Shown one piece after another: positions 16,200 to 25,461 of a stretch of DNA of 64,000 nucleotides. The position numbers and the translations under genes are program-made. The DNA comes from Candidatus Obscuribacter sp. (GTDB lineage: Bacteria; Cyanobacteriota; Vampirovibrionia; Obscuribacterales; Obscuribacteraceae), in NCBI GenBank assembly GCA_016718315.1, contig JADKDV010000004.1, positions 62,001 through 126,000 on the forward strand, given 5' to 3'. Position 1 is the first letter of the stretch; each line of letters begins with the position of its first letter. The notes beneath the pieces are model-generated. The model saw nothing but the letters and a program-made list of their open reading frames with translations. It was not told where the DNA came from and made no database searches.

Positions 16200-16734
16200 A
16201 TCGATGCGCAGATAAAAGTTACTAAGTTGCTGCCAGGTAACTGTGCGGATTGCCTGTCTCCAGAATGGTTTGAGAAGTGATTATTAGTCGGGAGTAATTA
16301 CAAGAACGCTTTTGCCAGGAGATTCTGAAGAAATTGTTGATACCGCCCCTGGTCTCACGGTCACTTTGTCCGATGCCTGCTGCTTTTGGCGCCTCAGGTG
16401 GTTACTATTGTTTCATATGACTTATCTCACAAACGTTCTTCTTTTTAACATGTCAATGAGATTCTCATAGCTTCGCGAATTTTCTTTTTACCAGTATGCC
16501 GTGATCACCGATACAGCGTGTTACTTAGCCCGCACGGGCTGAGGGCTATCGCTTAGCATTCAGGCGTCGTTTTTTTCCAACCACCTGAAGTCCACCCGCA
16601 CTATCTAAAACCCACCCTCTCAGCTATTGCGCCAGTCAGTTCTTTTACCTCAGCCAAATGTGCGAGGCGGCGTCTGCCGGCTGGTTAAGTGGACTTCCGT
16701 TCAACTTATCAAACACTCATCTACGGAGTAACCT
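16200..16734. other. Intergenic region upstream of ppdK with hairpin
   Basis: A 535-nt gap between divergent genes, so it holds both promoters. A perfect hairpin AGCCCG-CA-CGGGCT occurs at 16527-16540. It is not followed by a T-run and could be a leader structure. No gene is supported. Confidence 0.5.
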
Positions 16735-19575
16735 ATGGACCCTCAAAACCCTGTTAAGACTGTTCAAAAGCCACGGCGTGCTTATCTCTTCAACCAAGCT
16801 TTTGCCCAGTTTAGCGGAGGCAAGGCCATCGATGCTGCCAGTCGCGAGCGCATGCGCAGCGCACTCGGCGGCAAAGGTGCCGGGCTTGCCGAAATGACGC
16901 CAGGTGGTGTCAGTGTGCCCCCGGGGCTCACGATCACAACCGATACCTGCAACGAATATCACCTCAATAACGAGACCCTGCCGACAGGGCTGATGGAGGA
17001 AGTGAACGCTCAGTTGGGCTTCGTGGAAGATTCGCTGGACCGCCGTCTGGGCGATTCTGCTCGTCCACTCCTGGTCTCTGTGCGTTCTGGCGCCAAGTTT
17101 TCGATGCCGGGCATGATGGACACCATCCTCAACCTCGGTCTCAATGACGAGACTGTGGCTGGCATGGCTGCCCTCACTGGCAATCCCCGCTTCGCCTGGG
17201 ACAGCTACCGCCGCTTCATCCAGATGTATTCCAGCGTCGTGCTGGGCATCTCCAAGCACTTCTTCGAGCATATCCTCGATGAGGTCAAGGCCAAGTACGA
17301 GGCCAAGCAGGACAATCAGCTCACCGCTGAACAGCTGCAGGAGCTCGTCGAGCGCTACAAGACCGTCGTCGCCAACATCTCCGGCGCCGAATTCCCGCAA
17401 GACGTGCAGGTGCAATTGGCCGGCGCCATCGAAGCGGTCTTCAAAAGCTGGCACAACCCCCGCGCCATCTTCTACCGTGACCTCAACAAGATCGATCACA
17501 AACTCGGCACCGCTGTCACGGTCCAATCGATGGTCTTCGGCAACATGGACGACAAGTCCGCCACCGGTGTGTGCTTTACGCGCAATCCGAGCACTGGTCA
17601 AAAGGTGCTCTATGGCGAGTATCTGGTGCGCGCTCAGGGCGAGGACGTCGTCGCCGGCATCCGCACCCCGGACAAGATCGCCAATCTGGCGGTCGACATG
17701 CCGGATGTTTATGACCAGCTCATCGCCACCACGGCCAAGCTGGAGGCGCACTACCGCGACACGCAGGACATCGAGTTTACGGTGGAGAGCGGCAAGCTCT
17801 ACATCCTCCAGACTCGTTCCGGCAAGCGGACCGCTGAGGCAGCCGTGCGCATGGCGGTGGAAATGCTGGATGAGGGCATCCTCATTCGTGAGGAAGCTCT
17901 GATGCGCATCGACCCGCAGCAGCTCAACCAGATGCTCTTGCCGAGCTTTGACCCGGCGCAAAAAGAGCAAGCGGTCAAGGACGGCAAGGTCCTCGCTGTC
18001 GGTCTCAATGCCTCCCCCGGTGCTGCTATCGGTCACGTGGTCTTTGACCCGGACGAGGCAGAGCGCCGTGGCAAGGATGGCGAAAAGGTCATCCTGGTGC
18101 GCATCGAGACTTGTCCGGATGACATCCACGGCATCGTCGCCGCCCAGGGTGTGATCACCAGTCGTGGTGGCATGACCTCCCACGCTGCTGTCGTCGCTCG
18201 CGGCATGGGCAAGCCCTGTGTCTCTGGCTGCGAAGTGCTGCGTATCGACCTGGCCGCTCAAACGGTGACTGTGGCTATCGACGGCAAGTCGACTGTGGTC
18301 CGTCAGGGCGACATCGTCTCCATCGACGGTGCAACTGGCGAGATCTTTGTCGGTGCCATCGCCACTCGCGAGGCCTGCCTCACCGAGCACCTCAAGCGCG
18401 CTCTCACGCTCGCTGATCAGGTGCGCAAGCTGGGCATCCGCGCCAATGCTGACACTCCTCTCGACGCCCGTACCGCGCGCGAATTCGGCGCCGAAGGCAT
18501 CGGGCTTTGCCGCACCGAGCACATGTTCATGAGTCAGGAGCGACTGCCTGCCGTCCAGGAGATGATTCTCGCTGGCACGGTGAGCGAGCGCGAAGCGGCT
18601 CTGAGCAAGCTGTTGCCGATGCAGCGCGAAGACTTCGTCGGTCTCTTCACTGCCATGCAGGGTCTGCCGGTCACAATCCGGCTGCTCGATCCTCCGCTGC
18701 ATGAGTTCCTCCCCAAAATGGAGGACCTCAAGGAGGAGCTGCGCCAGCTCGAAGGCAAGAAGTCTGCGCTCTCCCGCGTGCCCGGTCGTAGTGCTCGTGG
18801 TCGCGGCACTCGCTATGACGACAAGATTGCCCACACCAAGACGCTCATCGCTCGCGTCGAACAGCTGCACGAGTCCAATCCGATGATGGGTCTGCGTGGC
18901 TGTCGTCTGGGCCTGGTGCATCCCGAAATTAACGTGATGCAAGTGCGTGCCATCTTTGAAGCTGCGATCATCGTGCAAAAGGCCGGCATGACCGTCGAGC
19001 CCGAGATCATGATCCCGCTCATTGGCCACATCGAAGAGCTCAAGGCTGCCCGCGACACGCTGGAAGCCGTGGCTCTCGAGGTGATGGATGCCGCTGGCGT
19101 CAAGGTGACCTACAAGTTTGGCACCATGATCGAAGTGCCGCGTGCTGCTCTCACCGCCGACCAAATCGCCACCCAGGCTGAGTTCTTCAGCTTCGGCACC
19201 AATGACTTGACTCAGATGACGTTCGGCTTTAGCCGTGACGACGCTGAAGGCAAGTTTTTGCACCACTATCTCGACGGTGTCGAGGTGCGTGGTGAGAAGC
19301 GCAAGATCCTCGCCGACAACCCGTTTGCGGTCCTCGACCGGGGCGGCGTGGGCAAGCTCATGCGCATCGCGGTCCAGGACGGACGCGCTGTCAATCCCAA
19401 GCTCAAGCTCGGCATCTGCGGCGAGCATGGCGGCGACCCGTCGTCCATCGCATTCGCCCATGAGATCGGCTTGACCTATGTCAGCTGCTCGCCCTTCCGT
19501 GTGCCGATTGCCCGCCTGGCTGCTGCTCAGGCTGCCATCGTCGAGGCAAGCGGTGCTGTTACTCGCGACAAGTGA
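16735..19575 (+). CDS. ppdK: Pyruvate, phosphate dikinase
   Basis: A 946-residue cytoplasmic enzyme interconverting pyruvate, ATP and phosphate with phosphoenolpyruvate, AMP and pyrophosphate. The order is the usual one: N-terminal nucleotide-binding domain (KGAGLAEM, SGAKFSMPGMMDT, TRNPSTG), central swivelling domain with the phosphorylated histidine in GGMTSHAAVVARG (His483), and C-terminal PEP/pyruvate barrel with GLCRTEHMF, SFGTNDLTQMTFG and YVSCSPFRVP (Cys918). It is somewhat longer than the common 870-900 residues, partly from a basic segment around residues 680-700. GGAG precedes the ATG. C-ending codons indicate high expression. It can serve gluconeogenesis or pyrophosphate-linked glycolysis. 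Confidence 0.97.
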   Translation: MDPQNPVKTVQKPRRAYLFNQAFAQFSGGKAIDAASRERMRSALGGKGAGLAEMTPGGVSVPPGLTITTDTCNEYHLNNETLPTGLMEEVNAQLGFVEDSLDRRLGDSARPLLVSVRSGAKFSMPGMMDTILNLGLNDETVAGMAALTGNPRFAWDSYRRFIQMYSSVVLGISKHFFEHILDEVKAKYEAKQDNQLTAEQLQELVERYKTVVANISGAEFPQDVQVQLAGAIEAVFKSWHNPRAIFYRDLNKIDHKLGTAVTVQSMVFGNMDDKSATGVCFTRNPSTGQKVLYGEYLVRAQGEDVVAGIRTPDKIANLAVDMPDVYDQLIATTAKLEAHYRDTQDIEFTVESGKLYILQTRSGKRTAEAAVRMAVEMLDEGILIREEALMRIDPQQLNQMLLPSFDPAQKEQAVKDGKVLAVGLNASPGAAIGHVVFDPDEAERRGKDGEKVILVRIETCPDDIHGIVAAQGVITSRGGMTSHAAVVARGMGKPCVSGCEVLRIDLAAQTVTVAIDGKSTVVRQGDIVSIDGATGEIFVGAIATREACLTEHLKRALTLADQVRKLGIRANADTPLDARTAREFGAEGIGLCRTEHMFMSQERLPAVQEMILAGTVSEREAALSKLLPMQREDFVGLFTAMQGLPVTIRLLDPPLHEFLPKMEDLKEELRQLEGKKSALSRVPGRSARGRGTRYDDKIAHTKTLIARVEQLHESNPMMGLRGCRLGLVHPEINVMQVRAIFEAAIIVQKAGMTVEPEIMIPLIGHIEELKAARDTLEAVALEVMDAAGVKVTYKFGTMIEVPRAALTADQIATQAEFFSFGTNDLTQMTFGFSRDDAEGKFLHHYLDGVEVRGEKRKILADNPFAVLDRGGVGKLMRIAVQDGRAVNPKLKLGICGEHGGDPSSIAFAHEIGLTYVSCSPFRVPIARLAAAQAAIVEASGAVTRDK

Positions 19576-19768
19576 GTGAGTAGCAAGAGATCCTCAAAAG
19601 GGAAGCTCTTGTAATAAAAACAAAGTCAGTACCTCAAAAGGGTGTCTTGACACAACCATCGCTACTAGTGCCAAACGGCGGTACTAGTGGTGGTGCTAAC
19701 TGGTAAAAAGCACACCGGTGCTGAGCAGGACCATCTGGTTTTGCCAGCTACTTTGGCATACTTGCCTG

Positions 19769-19807
19769 GAGAGGGGTTGTCTTAAAAGACTTCCCTTCTC
19801 TTTTTTT
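19769..19807 (+). terminator. Rho-independent terminator of ppdK
   Basis: Hairpin with arms GAGAGGGGTTGTCTT and AAGACTTCCCTTCTC, followed by TTTTTTT. It lies 190 nt after the ppdK stop. Confidence 0.8.
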
Positions 19808-19865
19808 GGACTTTATCTCTTGACAAGCGGGCTGGTTAAGTCATTTATGGGCTTTTTTATATGAG

Positions 19866-21137
19866 TCAGGCATTGTTCAAGACCAGGTCTTTGGTGACGT
19901 CCTTTGGTTTTTGACCGTCCACAAAAGTGAGGTCAGTGCCGTAGGTCTCTTTAGTTAGATAGATTGCAATTATTGAGAGCACAAAAATTACAGCCCCAAC
20001 GCAAGTCATGGCGTTTGTTATTCCCAGTGCTGGTTTAAGAGCCATTAGTGCGAAGTTCATGAGGATAACGCAGCCTCTACTAAAGTTGGGAATGGTGGTG
20101 GCCGCGGTGGCACGTATGTTTGTGCCAAAACTTTCGGCAATCACTGTTGAGCCGACTACCCAGGTGCCAAATGTCATTCCGAGCATACTGCTCCATAGGT
20201 AGTATTCGTTAGCTGAGTGAAATGGACAGAATAAAAATACAAGGAAAAATACGCAGCCTGCTGACGAAAACACTGATATAGAGCGCTTTCTGCTTTTGAG
20301 CTTTTCGGCGAGATAAATCGCTAAAAAATCTCCTACAATCACCATGGTATAGCCAAAGCCAAGGACTGTTGCTGGATCTATGCCACTTATTCCTTTTGCT
20401 TTTGCTATTTCTGGTGACAAGCTCCAGACTATCTGGGGCACAAAAACTGTAGGTAAAATCAGTAATATGCCTTGTACAAACTTGCCGCGCAAGCCGCTAT
20501 TGCTCAAGATCGGGGTTAGTCCACCATACTTTATTCCGGTCTGATGTTTTGTGCTGCTAAAGAGTATTGATTCGTGCAAGCGACAGCGCAAAAACAAGAG
20601 CGCAAGTCCCATCAATCCGCCTACGACATAGCAAGAGCGCCAGTCTATTGTTTGTGCTACAAACGAGGCCAGCACCACTCCTACAAATCCTAAGATGATA
20701 AATATGCCGACTCCCAGTCCCCGCCTTTTGTCAGAGAATTCTTCTGAAATGAGGGTGATGCCAGCTCCCAGCTCTCCTGCCAGACCAATACCAGTCAAAA
20801 ATCTGAGAATGCCGTATTGCCATGGGTCTTGCACCATCGAGGTCAATAGCGAGGTAATGGAGTAAAGCAAGATGCTGCCTAGTAGCACTCTTGTCCTACC
20901 AAAGCGGTCCCCGAGTTTGCCCCAGATATAAGCCCCCAGGATAAGTCCAGCCAGTTGAGCGTTGATGATGTTTACGCCGACTGCGGTAACGGCGTCTGGG
21001 TCGAGGCCGAGTGACTTAAGAGACTTGACGCGCAGCATATTAAAGGCAAAAAGGTCAAACATATCGACCAGGTAGCCGGTGCCTGCGATTACCACAGTGG
21101 GCGATGCAAAAGCTTTTATTAGGTCTTTGATAATCAA
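19866..21137 (-). CDS. MFS transporter
   Basis: A polytopic transporter of about 423 residues with twelve hydrophobic segments. MFS motif A-like sequence GKLGDRFGRTRVLL lies between helices 2 and 3, and ISEEFSDKRRGLGVG follows helix 4, as in sugar or organic-acid porters of this superfamily. I chose TTG at 21137, with GGGGG a few bases upstream and directly before the first helix. A longer frame from 21260 adds 41 residues that look non-coding. Substrate is not deducible; neighbours give no firm clue. Confidence 0.85.
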   Translation of the reverse strand: MIIKDLIKAFASPTVVIAGTGYLVDMFDLFAFNMLRVKSLKSLGLDPDAVTAVGVNIINAQLAGLILGAYIWGKLGDRFGRTRVLLGSILLYSITSLLTSMVQDPWQYGILRFLTGIGLAGELGAGITLISEEFSDKRRGLGVGIFIILGFVGVVLASFVAQTIDWRSCYVVGGLMGLALLFLRCRLHESILFSSTKHQTGIKYGGLTPILSNSGLRGKFVQGILLILPTVFVPQIVWSLSPEIAKAKGISGIDPATVLGFGYTMVIVGDFLAIYLAEKLKSRKRSISVFSSAGCVFFLVFLFCPFHSANEYYLWSSMLGMTFGTWVVGSTVIAESFGTNIRATAATTIPNFSRGCVILMNFALMALKPALGITNAMTCVGAVIFVLSIIAIYLTKETYGTDLTFVDGQKPKDVTKDLVLNNA

Positions 21138-21354
21138 AGAGGTGCCCCCAAGGCTTGGTCTTATTAACCAGTCTAGGTGAGTGGCGGTACAATTTTGGGA
21201 CAATACTGAAGGAGTGCACCTGCTTTGAGGACTGCTCAATAAGTCTAGCTTTCTGCTCAACTCTCTGCGCGCATCAGCACCTTGCTTGGCTCATTGCCAG
21301 ACTAACTGATTTGATTGATACTGGAGATAGGTTTGTCAATCTCTGGTGGTGGCG

Positions 21355-22035
21355 ATGGCTGACGATGATGACTTGCTTGGTAGATTTAGCATAACTAGCC
21401 CCTGCCCCATGTCATTTAATGACATGCAAGGTGATGACAAAGTGCGCTTCTGCAGTCAGTGCTCTAAAAATGTCCATAATCTCTCCAATATGTCCAAAGC
21501 CGAAGCTGCCGAACTTGTGCGTAAATCTGACGGCAAAATTTGCGCCTTTATTAGACGAGATGAGCGAGGCAAAATAATCACTGACAATTGCCCACAATTT
21601 TTGCGCAACGCAAGAAATCGGTTGTTTGACAAAATCGCGTCAATTGCATCATGGTTGGTCTTAATTGGTTTGATGCCAACCGCTTTTATATTTACCAAGA
21701 CGATGAGCGGCGGCGGTGGCGGCGGACTTACTAATATTAGCGCTGCCTGCCAAGCCGAATCTGTTAGGACCATTGCTCCCACAATTATTACCGGTTGGAT
21801 GAGTTTTAAGCTGATTACACTTTCAGCTTCTCGTTTTAGGCTATCCAAGAACGTCGAAAGTTTGATTCTACTGACTTTGCCGTTTTCCTTTGGATTTTTT
21901 GTCTATTTCAAGGAGGTAGGTGCGTGTAGATTGTTCTTCGCTGAGTCTATTGTCACAGGATTGATTTTAGCTGGCTCCACCTATGGCTTTGCTTTCTTGC
22001 TTAGACGCTTAAGCAAGGTGGACCAGCTCAAGTGA
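21355..22035 (+). CDS. Cys-domain membrane protein (same family as the 53.7-58 kb array)
   Basis: A 226-residue protein. Residues 12-75 carry the Cys domain: SPCPMSFNDM, VRFCSQCSKNVHNLSNMSK, KICAFIRRDERG and ITDNCP. Five cysteines sit in the same places as in the tandem array at 53.7-58 kb. The downstream part differs: a Gly run and about four hydrophobic segments instead of a single helix and helical tail. The spacing of the Cys residues suggests a small metal-binding fold at the cytoplasmic side, which is inference. The ATG at 21355 follows GGTGG; GTG at 21346 is an alternative. Function unknown. Confidence 0.75.
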   Translation: MADDDDLLGRFSITSPCPMSFNDMQGDDKVRFCSQCSKNVHNLSNMSKAEAAELVRKSDGKICAFIRRDERGKIITDNCPQFLRNARNRLFDKIASIASWLVLIGLMPTAFIFTKTMSGGGGGGLTNISAACQAESVRTIAPTIITGWMSFKLITLSASRFRLSKNVESLILLTLPFSFGFFVYFKEVGACRLFFAESIVTGLILAGSTYGFAFLLRRLSKVDQLK

Positions 22036-22138
22036 GCTTTTGCAATTGGGATGGTGTCCTATAGCAAGGCTGTCAAATCTGTTAGTGATTTTGGGACAGT
22101 TCGGCGGTGCGATTGGTCTTTTTGTGTTTTACATTGAA

Positions 22139-22163
22139 TGAGAAATTGGCCTAATTTTTCTCA
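22139..22163. promoter_or_regulatory. 25-nt palindromic element, copy 1
   Basis: TGAGAAATT-N5-AATTTTTCTCA, a near-perfect dyad, is identical to 53570-53594 except for one central base. It lies 104 nt after the Cys-domain gene and downstream of nadB. Related bases continue on the left flank. Confidence 0.6.
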
Positions 22164-22214
22164 CTCTATGCGAGTTATAAAAAGAGGCACGGTAGTGAGA
22201 TGTCCGCAACTAGC

Positions 22215-23990
22215 TTAATATGAGCTGGCAAAGTTGCTAGATATGGAGCTTACCGGACTTACCTGGATGACAGCATCTACCAGGCTGCCCGGCTTACTGG
22301 CGACCCAGCCAGTGCCTGCTTTACTTATCCAAAAGTGCCCATCAAACTTGTTGTCGTTGATTTCTCTAAAGTCGTCGCGCAAATGCGCGCCTCGCGATTC
22401 TTCCCTCAATAGAGCTGCTTTAGCTACCAGTTGTCCTAAGAGCAATATATTGCGCGCGGCAAAATCACTTTTAGTGGGTGTTTGCACAGTCAAGCAAGGT
22501 GTTTGCAGTATCTCTTCCAGGCTGGCTTTTGAGCGCACCATGCCAGCTTGGCGATACATCTGTTTTTGAAACTCTTTTAGATCTGTGGGTACAAGCAGGG
22601 GTAATTCAAGTAGTAGAGCGGCTGGATGCTGGCGATTGAGCGCATGGTCAGCCAATGTTGGCTCACTGTAGTCCGCTGCGGCTGCATCGGCGCGGGCGAT
22701 CTCACTACTCAGATTGAGCGCCATCACGCCTGCCTCTAGCAGCGAATTGCTAGCCAATCTATTGGCACCGTGCAGACCAGTGCAGGCACACTCACCGATG
22801 GCATAGAGCCCGGGGATTGTTGTTTGTCCGGTGGTATTTGTTTTGATGCCACCCATCATATAGTGCGCTGCTGGAGCCACTGGTATCGGCTGTGTTAGTG
22901 CGTCTATACCGTATTGAGCGCATGTTGCTACGATATTGGGAAACTTTGCTGCAATTCGTTCGACCCCAATCGGTCCTAAATCCAGGTAGACATTATCTAA
23001 GTTATTTTCACTCATTACGGCATGGATAGCCCGAGAAACAACATCTCTTGTGGCTAGCTCCCCATCGGGATGATAGCGCTGTACAAATCTCTCGCCTGTA
23101 TGGTCTAGCAAAGTCGCCCCCGCGCCTCTTACTGCTTCAGAGATCAAAAAGGCTGGTGCATTGTCCAGTTTTAGAGCTGTTGGATGGAATTGTACAAACT
23201 CCATATCCATTAGTTGAGCGCCGGCTCTGTAGGCAATGGCGACACCATCGCCGGTGGCGACGGAGGGATTGGTGGTGCGTTCAAATACTTGCCCAAGTCC
23301 GCCTGTAGCCAGTACTGTGCGTTTGGCGTATACATAAATTGTGCCATTATCGTCGAGCAGTTTTGCTCCATGGCAGACTGCATTGTTATTGCTTGTGCTG
23401 CAGTTACCGCTTGTGCTGTTTTTATGGCTTGTGCTACTGATATTGCTTGTGAGCAAATCGATAGCGATTGTGTCTTCGAGTATTGTTATCAGCCCTTGCT
23501 TTTGAGCCTCGCGCAATTTTAAGCAAAGGGCGCTGGTGATGGACAGCCCGGTGGTGTCTTTGCTGTGGATTACTCTTGCTTGTTTGTGACCGCCTTCAAG
23601 AGCTAGATCCAACTTGCCCGCGCCGGTTTTGTCAAAGTTTACGCCGAGGCTGGCTAACTCTTTAATCAGTCTACCGCCACCCTCGACTATTTCTCTTGCT
23701 GCAGTGGGGTCGGTGAGTCCTGCTCCAGATTTGATTGTGTCTATATAGTGGGCTTCTGGAGAGTCAAATGGATTGGCTCCTGTAACCGCTGCTACTCCGC
23801 CTTGAGCCCAGCTACTGTTAGAGTCAGATAGTTTTGACTTTGAGACCAGTACAAGGCGTCTGCTTTTGTCTGTCTGATTTTGGCAGAGCTTTAAAGCCAA
23901 CATCAGCCCGGCAAGCCCTGAGCCGATGATCAATACATCGGCATCAATTGTTCTTGCGATTTGTTCAGATATTGGTCTAACAGCAGACAT
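22215..23990 (-). CDS. nadB: L-aspartate oxidase
   Basis: A 591-residue flavoprotein that oxidises L-aspartate to iminoaspartate, the first step of de novo NAD synthesis. The FAD-binding GSGLAGL lies near residues 24-30, the substrate-loop NSSWAQGGVAAV near 59-70, and family motifs QFHPTAL, GGIKTN and ANRLASNSLLEA follow. It is longer than the usual 530-550 residues because of a Ser/Asn/Thr-rich insertion at about 177-205. The ATG at 23990 has GGAG at 8 nt; the GTG at 23996 is too close to it. It follows nadA by 21 nt and is probably co-transcribed. Confidence 0.95.
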   Translation of the reverse strand: MSAVRPISEQIARTIDADVLIIGSGLAGLMLALKLCQNQTDKSRRLVLVSKSKLSDSNSSWAQGGVAAVTGANPFDSPEAHYIDTIKSGAGLTDPTAAREIVEGGGRLIKELASLGVNFDKTGAGKLDLALEGGHKQARVIHSKDTTGLSITSALCLKLREAQKQGLITILEDTIAIDLLTSNISSTSHKNSTSGNCSTSNNNAVCHGAKLLDDNGTIYVYAKRTVLATGGLGQVFERTTNPSVATGDGVAIAYRAGAQLMDMEFVQFHPTALKLDNAPAFLISEAVRGAGATLLDHTGERFVQRYHPDGELATRDVVSRAIHAVMSENNLDNVYLDLGPIGVERIAAKFPNIVATCAQYGIDALTQPIPVAPAAHYMMGGIKTNTTGQTTIPGLYAIGECACTGLHGANRLASNSLLEAGVMALNLSSEIARADAAAADYSEPTLADHALNRQHPAALLLELPLLVPTDLKEFQKQMYRQAGMVRSKASLEEILQTPCLTVQTPTKSDFAARNILLLGQLVAKAALLREESRGAHLRDDFREINDNKFDGHFWISKAGTGWVASKPGSLVDAVIQVSPVSSISSNFASSY

Positions 23991-24011
23991 TGTCACTGCT
24001 CCTTATCATCA

Positions 24012-24986
24012 CTAAAATATCGAAATCATGCGCTCGATAGCCAGTCTCGCTCTGTCGGCGGTCTCAGTTGGTACAGTCACTTGATAGACGTCTTCCACTA
24101 GCGAGCGGTGCAGTTTTTCGAGTGTGATCATCTTCATAAATTGGCAGCTCATCTCGGAGCTAATCGGCAGAAATTCTTTTTCTGGGTTTTCTTTTTGCAG
24201 TCTGTGCAAGATACCAATCTCGGTGGCAACTACAAATTTTTTGCTGGTTGACTTACTAGCTTGCTGAATCATGCCCTCTGTGGATGCCACTTTGAGTACA
24301 TCTTTGCTATCGCCCCCGTTGCGTACAACTCTATCGAGATACGGTGTCAGGCAGCCGCACTCGGGGTGAATAAGCAGCTCAGCATCTGGATGCTCTTTGA
24401 TTTTTTCTTCGATTTTGCTGGGGTGCACTGCTGCGTGCACGTGGCATTCGCCCATCCATATGTGCATGTTCTTGCGACCGGTGACCTTTTGCACCCAGGA
24501 GCCGAGGAACATATCAGGTAAAAACAAAATCTCTTTGTCTTCTGGTATCGACTGCACTACTTTGAGAGCGTTACCAGATGTGCAGCAATAGTCAGACTCA
24601 GCCTTGATTGCAGCAGTTGTATTGACATAAGAGACGACGACGGCTCCTGGGTGCTGTGATTTCCATTCGATTAGCTGTGCTAGATCGATAGATGCTGCCA
24701 GTGAACAGCCGGCCTCCAGGTCTGGGATCAAGACGCGTTTTGTGGGACAGAGTATCGCAGCTGTTTCGGCCATAAAATGCACACCGCAAAAAACAATCGT
24801 CTCTGCGTCAGTCTTTGCCGCTTGCTGGGACAATCCCAGAGAATCACCGACAAAGTCTGCCACATCCTGAATGATAGGAATCTGGTAGTTGTGAGCCAGT
24901 ATCACGGCGTTTTTCTTCTTGCTCAGTGATTTGATTTCATCGATGAGCACTTGAGACTTTTGGTCTACTGTTGCCAGAGTGGTCAT
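24012..24986 (-). CDS. nadA: Quinolinate synthase
   Basis: A 324-residue enzyme that condenses iminoaspartate with dihydroxyacetone phosphate to quinolinate. Three cysteines expected to bind the [4Fe-4S] cluster are visible, in VFCGVHFMAE, SDYCCTSGN and HPECGCLTPY. Other landmarks are LAHNYQIPIIQDVADFVGDS and MWMGECHVH-like sequence. It is the first gene of the nadA-nadB unit and is transcribed away from nrtR. An operator-like dyad lies 52 nt upstream of its start. nadC is not in the window. Confidence 0.96.
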   Translation of the reverse strand: MTTLATVDQKSQVLIDEIKSLSKKKNAVILAHNYQIPIIQDVADFVGDSLGLSQQAAKTDAETIVFCGVHFMAETAAILCPTKRVLIPDLEAGCSLAASIDLAQLIEWKSQHPGAVVVSYVNTTAAIKAESDYCCTSGNALKVVQSIPEDKEILFLPDMFLGSWVQKVTGRKNMHIWMGECHVHAAVHPSKIEEKIKEHPDAELLIHPECGCLTPYLDRVVRNGGDSKDVLKVASTEGMIQQASKSTSKKFVVATEIGILHRLQKENPEKEFLPISSEMSCQFMKMITLEKLHRSLVEDVYQVTVPTETADRARLAIERMISIF

Positions 24987-25037
24987 TTTGCTTGTTTCAA
25001 CCTCTTTAAGTACCCATCGCGAAGCGCTCAGAAAAAG

Positions 25038-25058
25038 TAAGCGTACTATTTACGTTAT
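25038..25058. promoter_or_regulatory. Putative NrtR operator in the nadA promoter
   Basis: TAAGCGTA-N5-TACGTTAT on the plus strand. It has the same 8-5-8 geometry and the CGTA/TACG core of the dyad in front of nrtR. On the minus strand it overlaps a possible -10 box 18 nt after TTGTCA, so a bound repressor would block nadAB transcription. Confidence 0.6.
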
Positions 25059-25373
25059 ATCACCTTTGTTTGACAATCTATCAGATCGCCCGGGAAGATC
25101 AAATTAAACCCAAAAATTCACCTGGATGCCCGTTTGGCGTTTTGGGTGTAAACCTGACCAGCGTTACTTTTACGCCTTTGATAATCCGTATCTAATTGTT
25201 GCAGAGACGGTAAGGTGGATCAAAAGTGCCTGGTTACAGTCAAATTTTTGAGACTTTGATTTGGATTTTGGGTCCAGGCTAGGGCAAAGTTTTGCTTCTT
25301 TTGGCGCTTTTGGCACCTTAAATGGACTGTTACAGTGCAAAATTGCTAAAAATGAAAATGCCTCTCCATGGGC

Positions 25374-25394
25374 TTATCGTATACAATACGATAA
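25374..25394. promoter_or_regulatory. Putative NrtR operator in the nrtR promoter
   Basis: TTATCGTA-N5-TACGATAA, a perfect dyad; adding one flanking base on each side (25373-25395) gives 9-bp arms TTATCGTA with C/G ends. It lies 67 nt upstream of nrtR and suggests autoregulation. The rest of the 475-nt gap holds no gene. Confidence 0.65.
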
Positions 25395-25461
25395 GTAAAA
25401 GTGGTTACCTATTGGCGCATTGCGCCACGGTGGGCTCTGGGGGAGTACAAAGCGGTAAATA

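Noticed and set aside
16717..19461. 914-codon minus-strand open frame opposite ppdK
   Set aside because: A shadow of the GC-rich third-position pattern of ppdK; its composition (many His, Asp, Val and Leu without domains) is typical of antisense frames.
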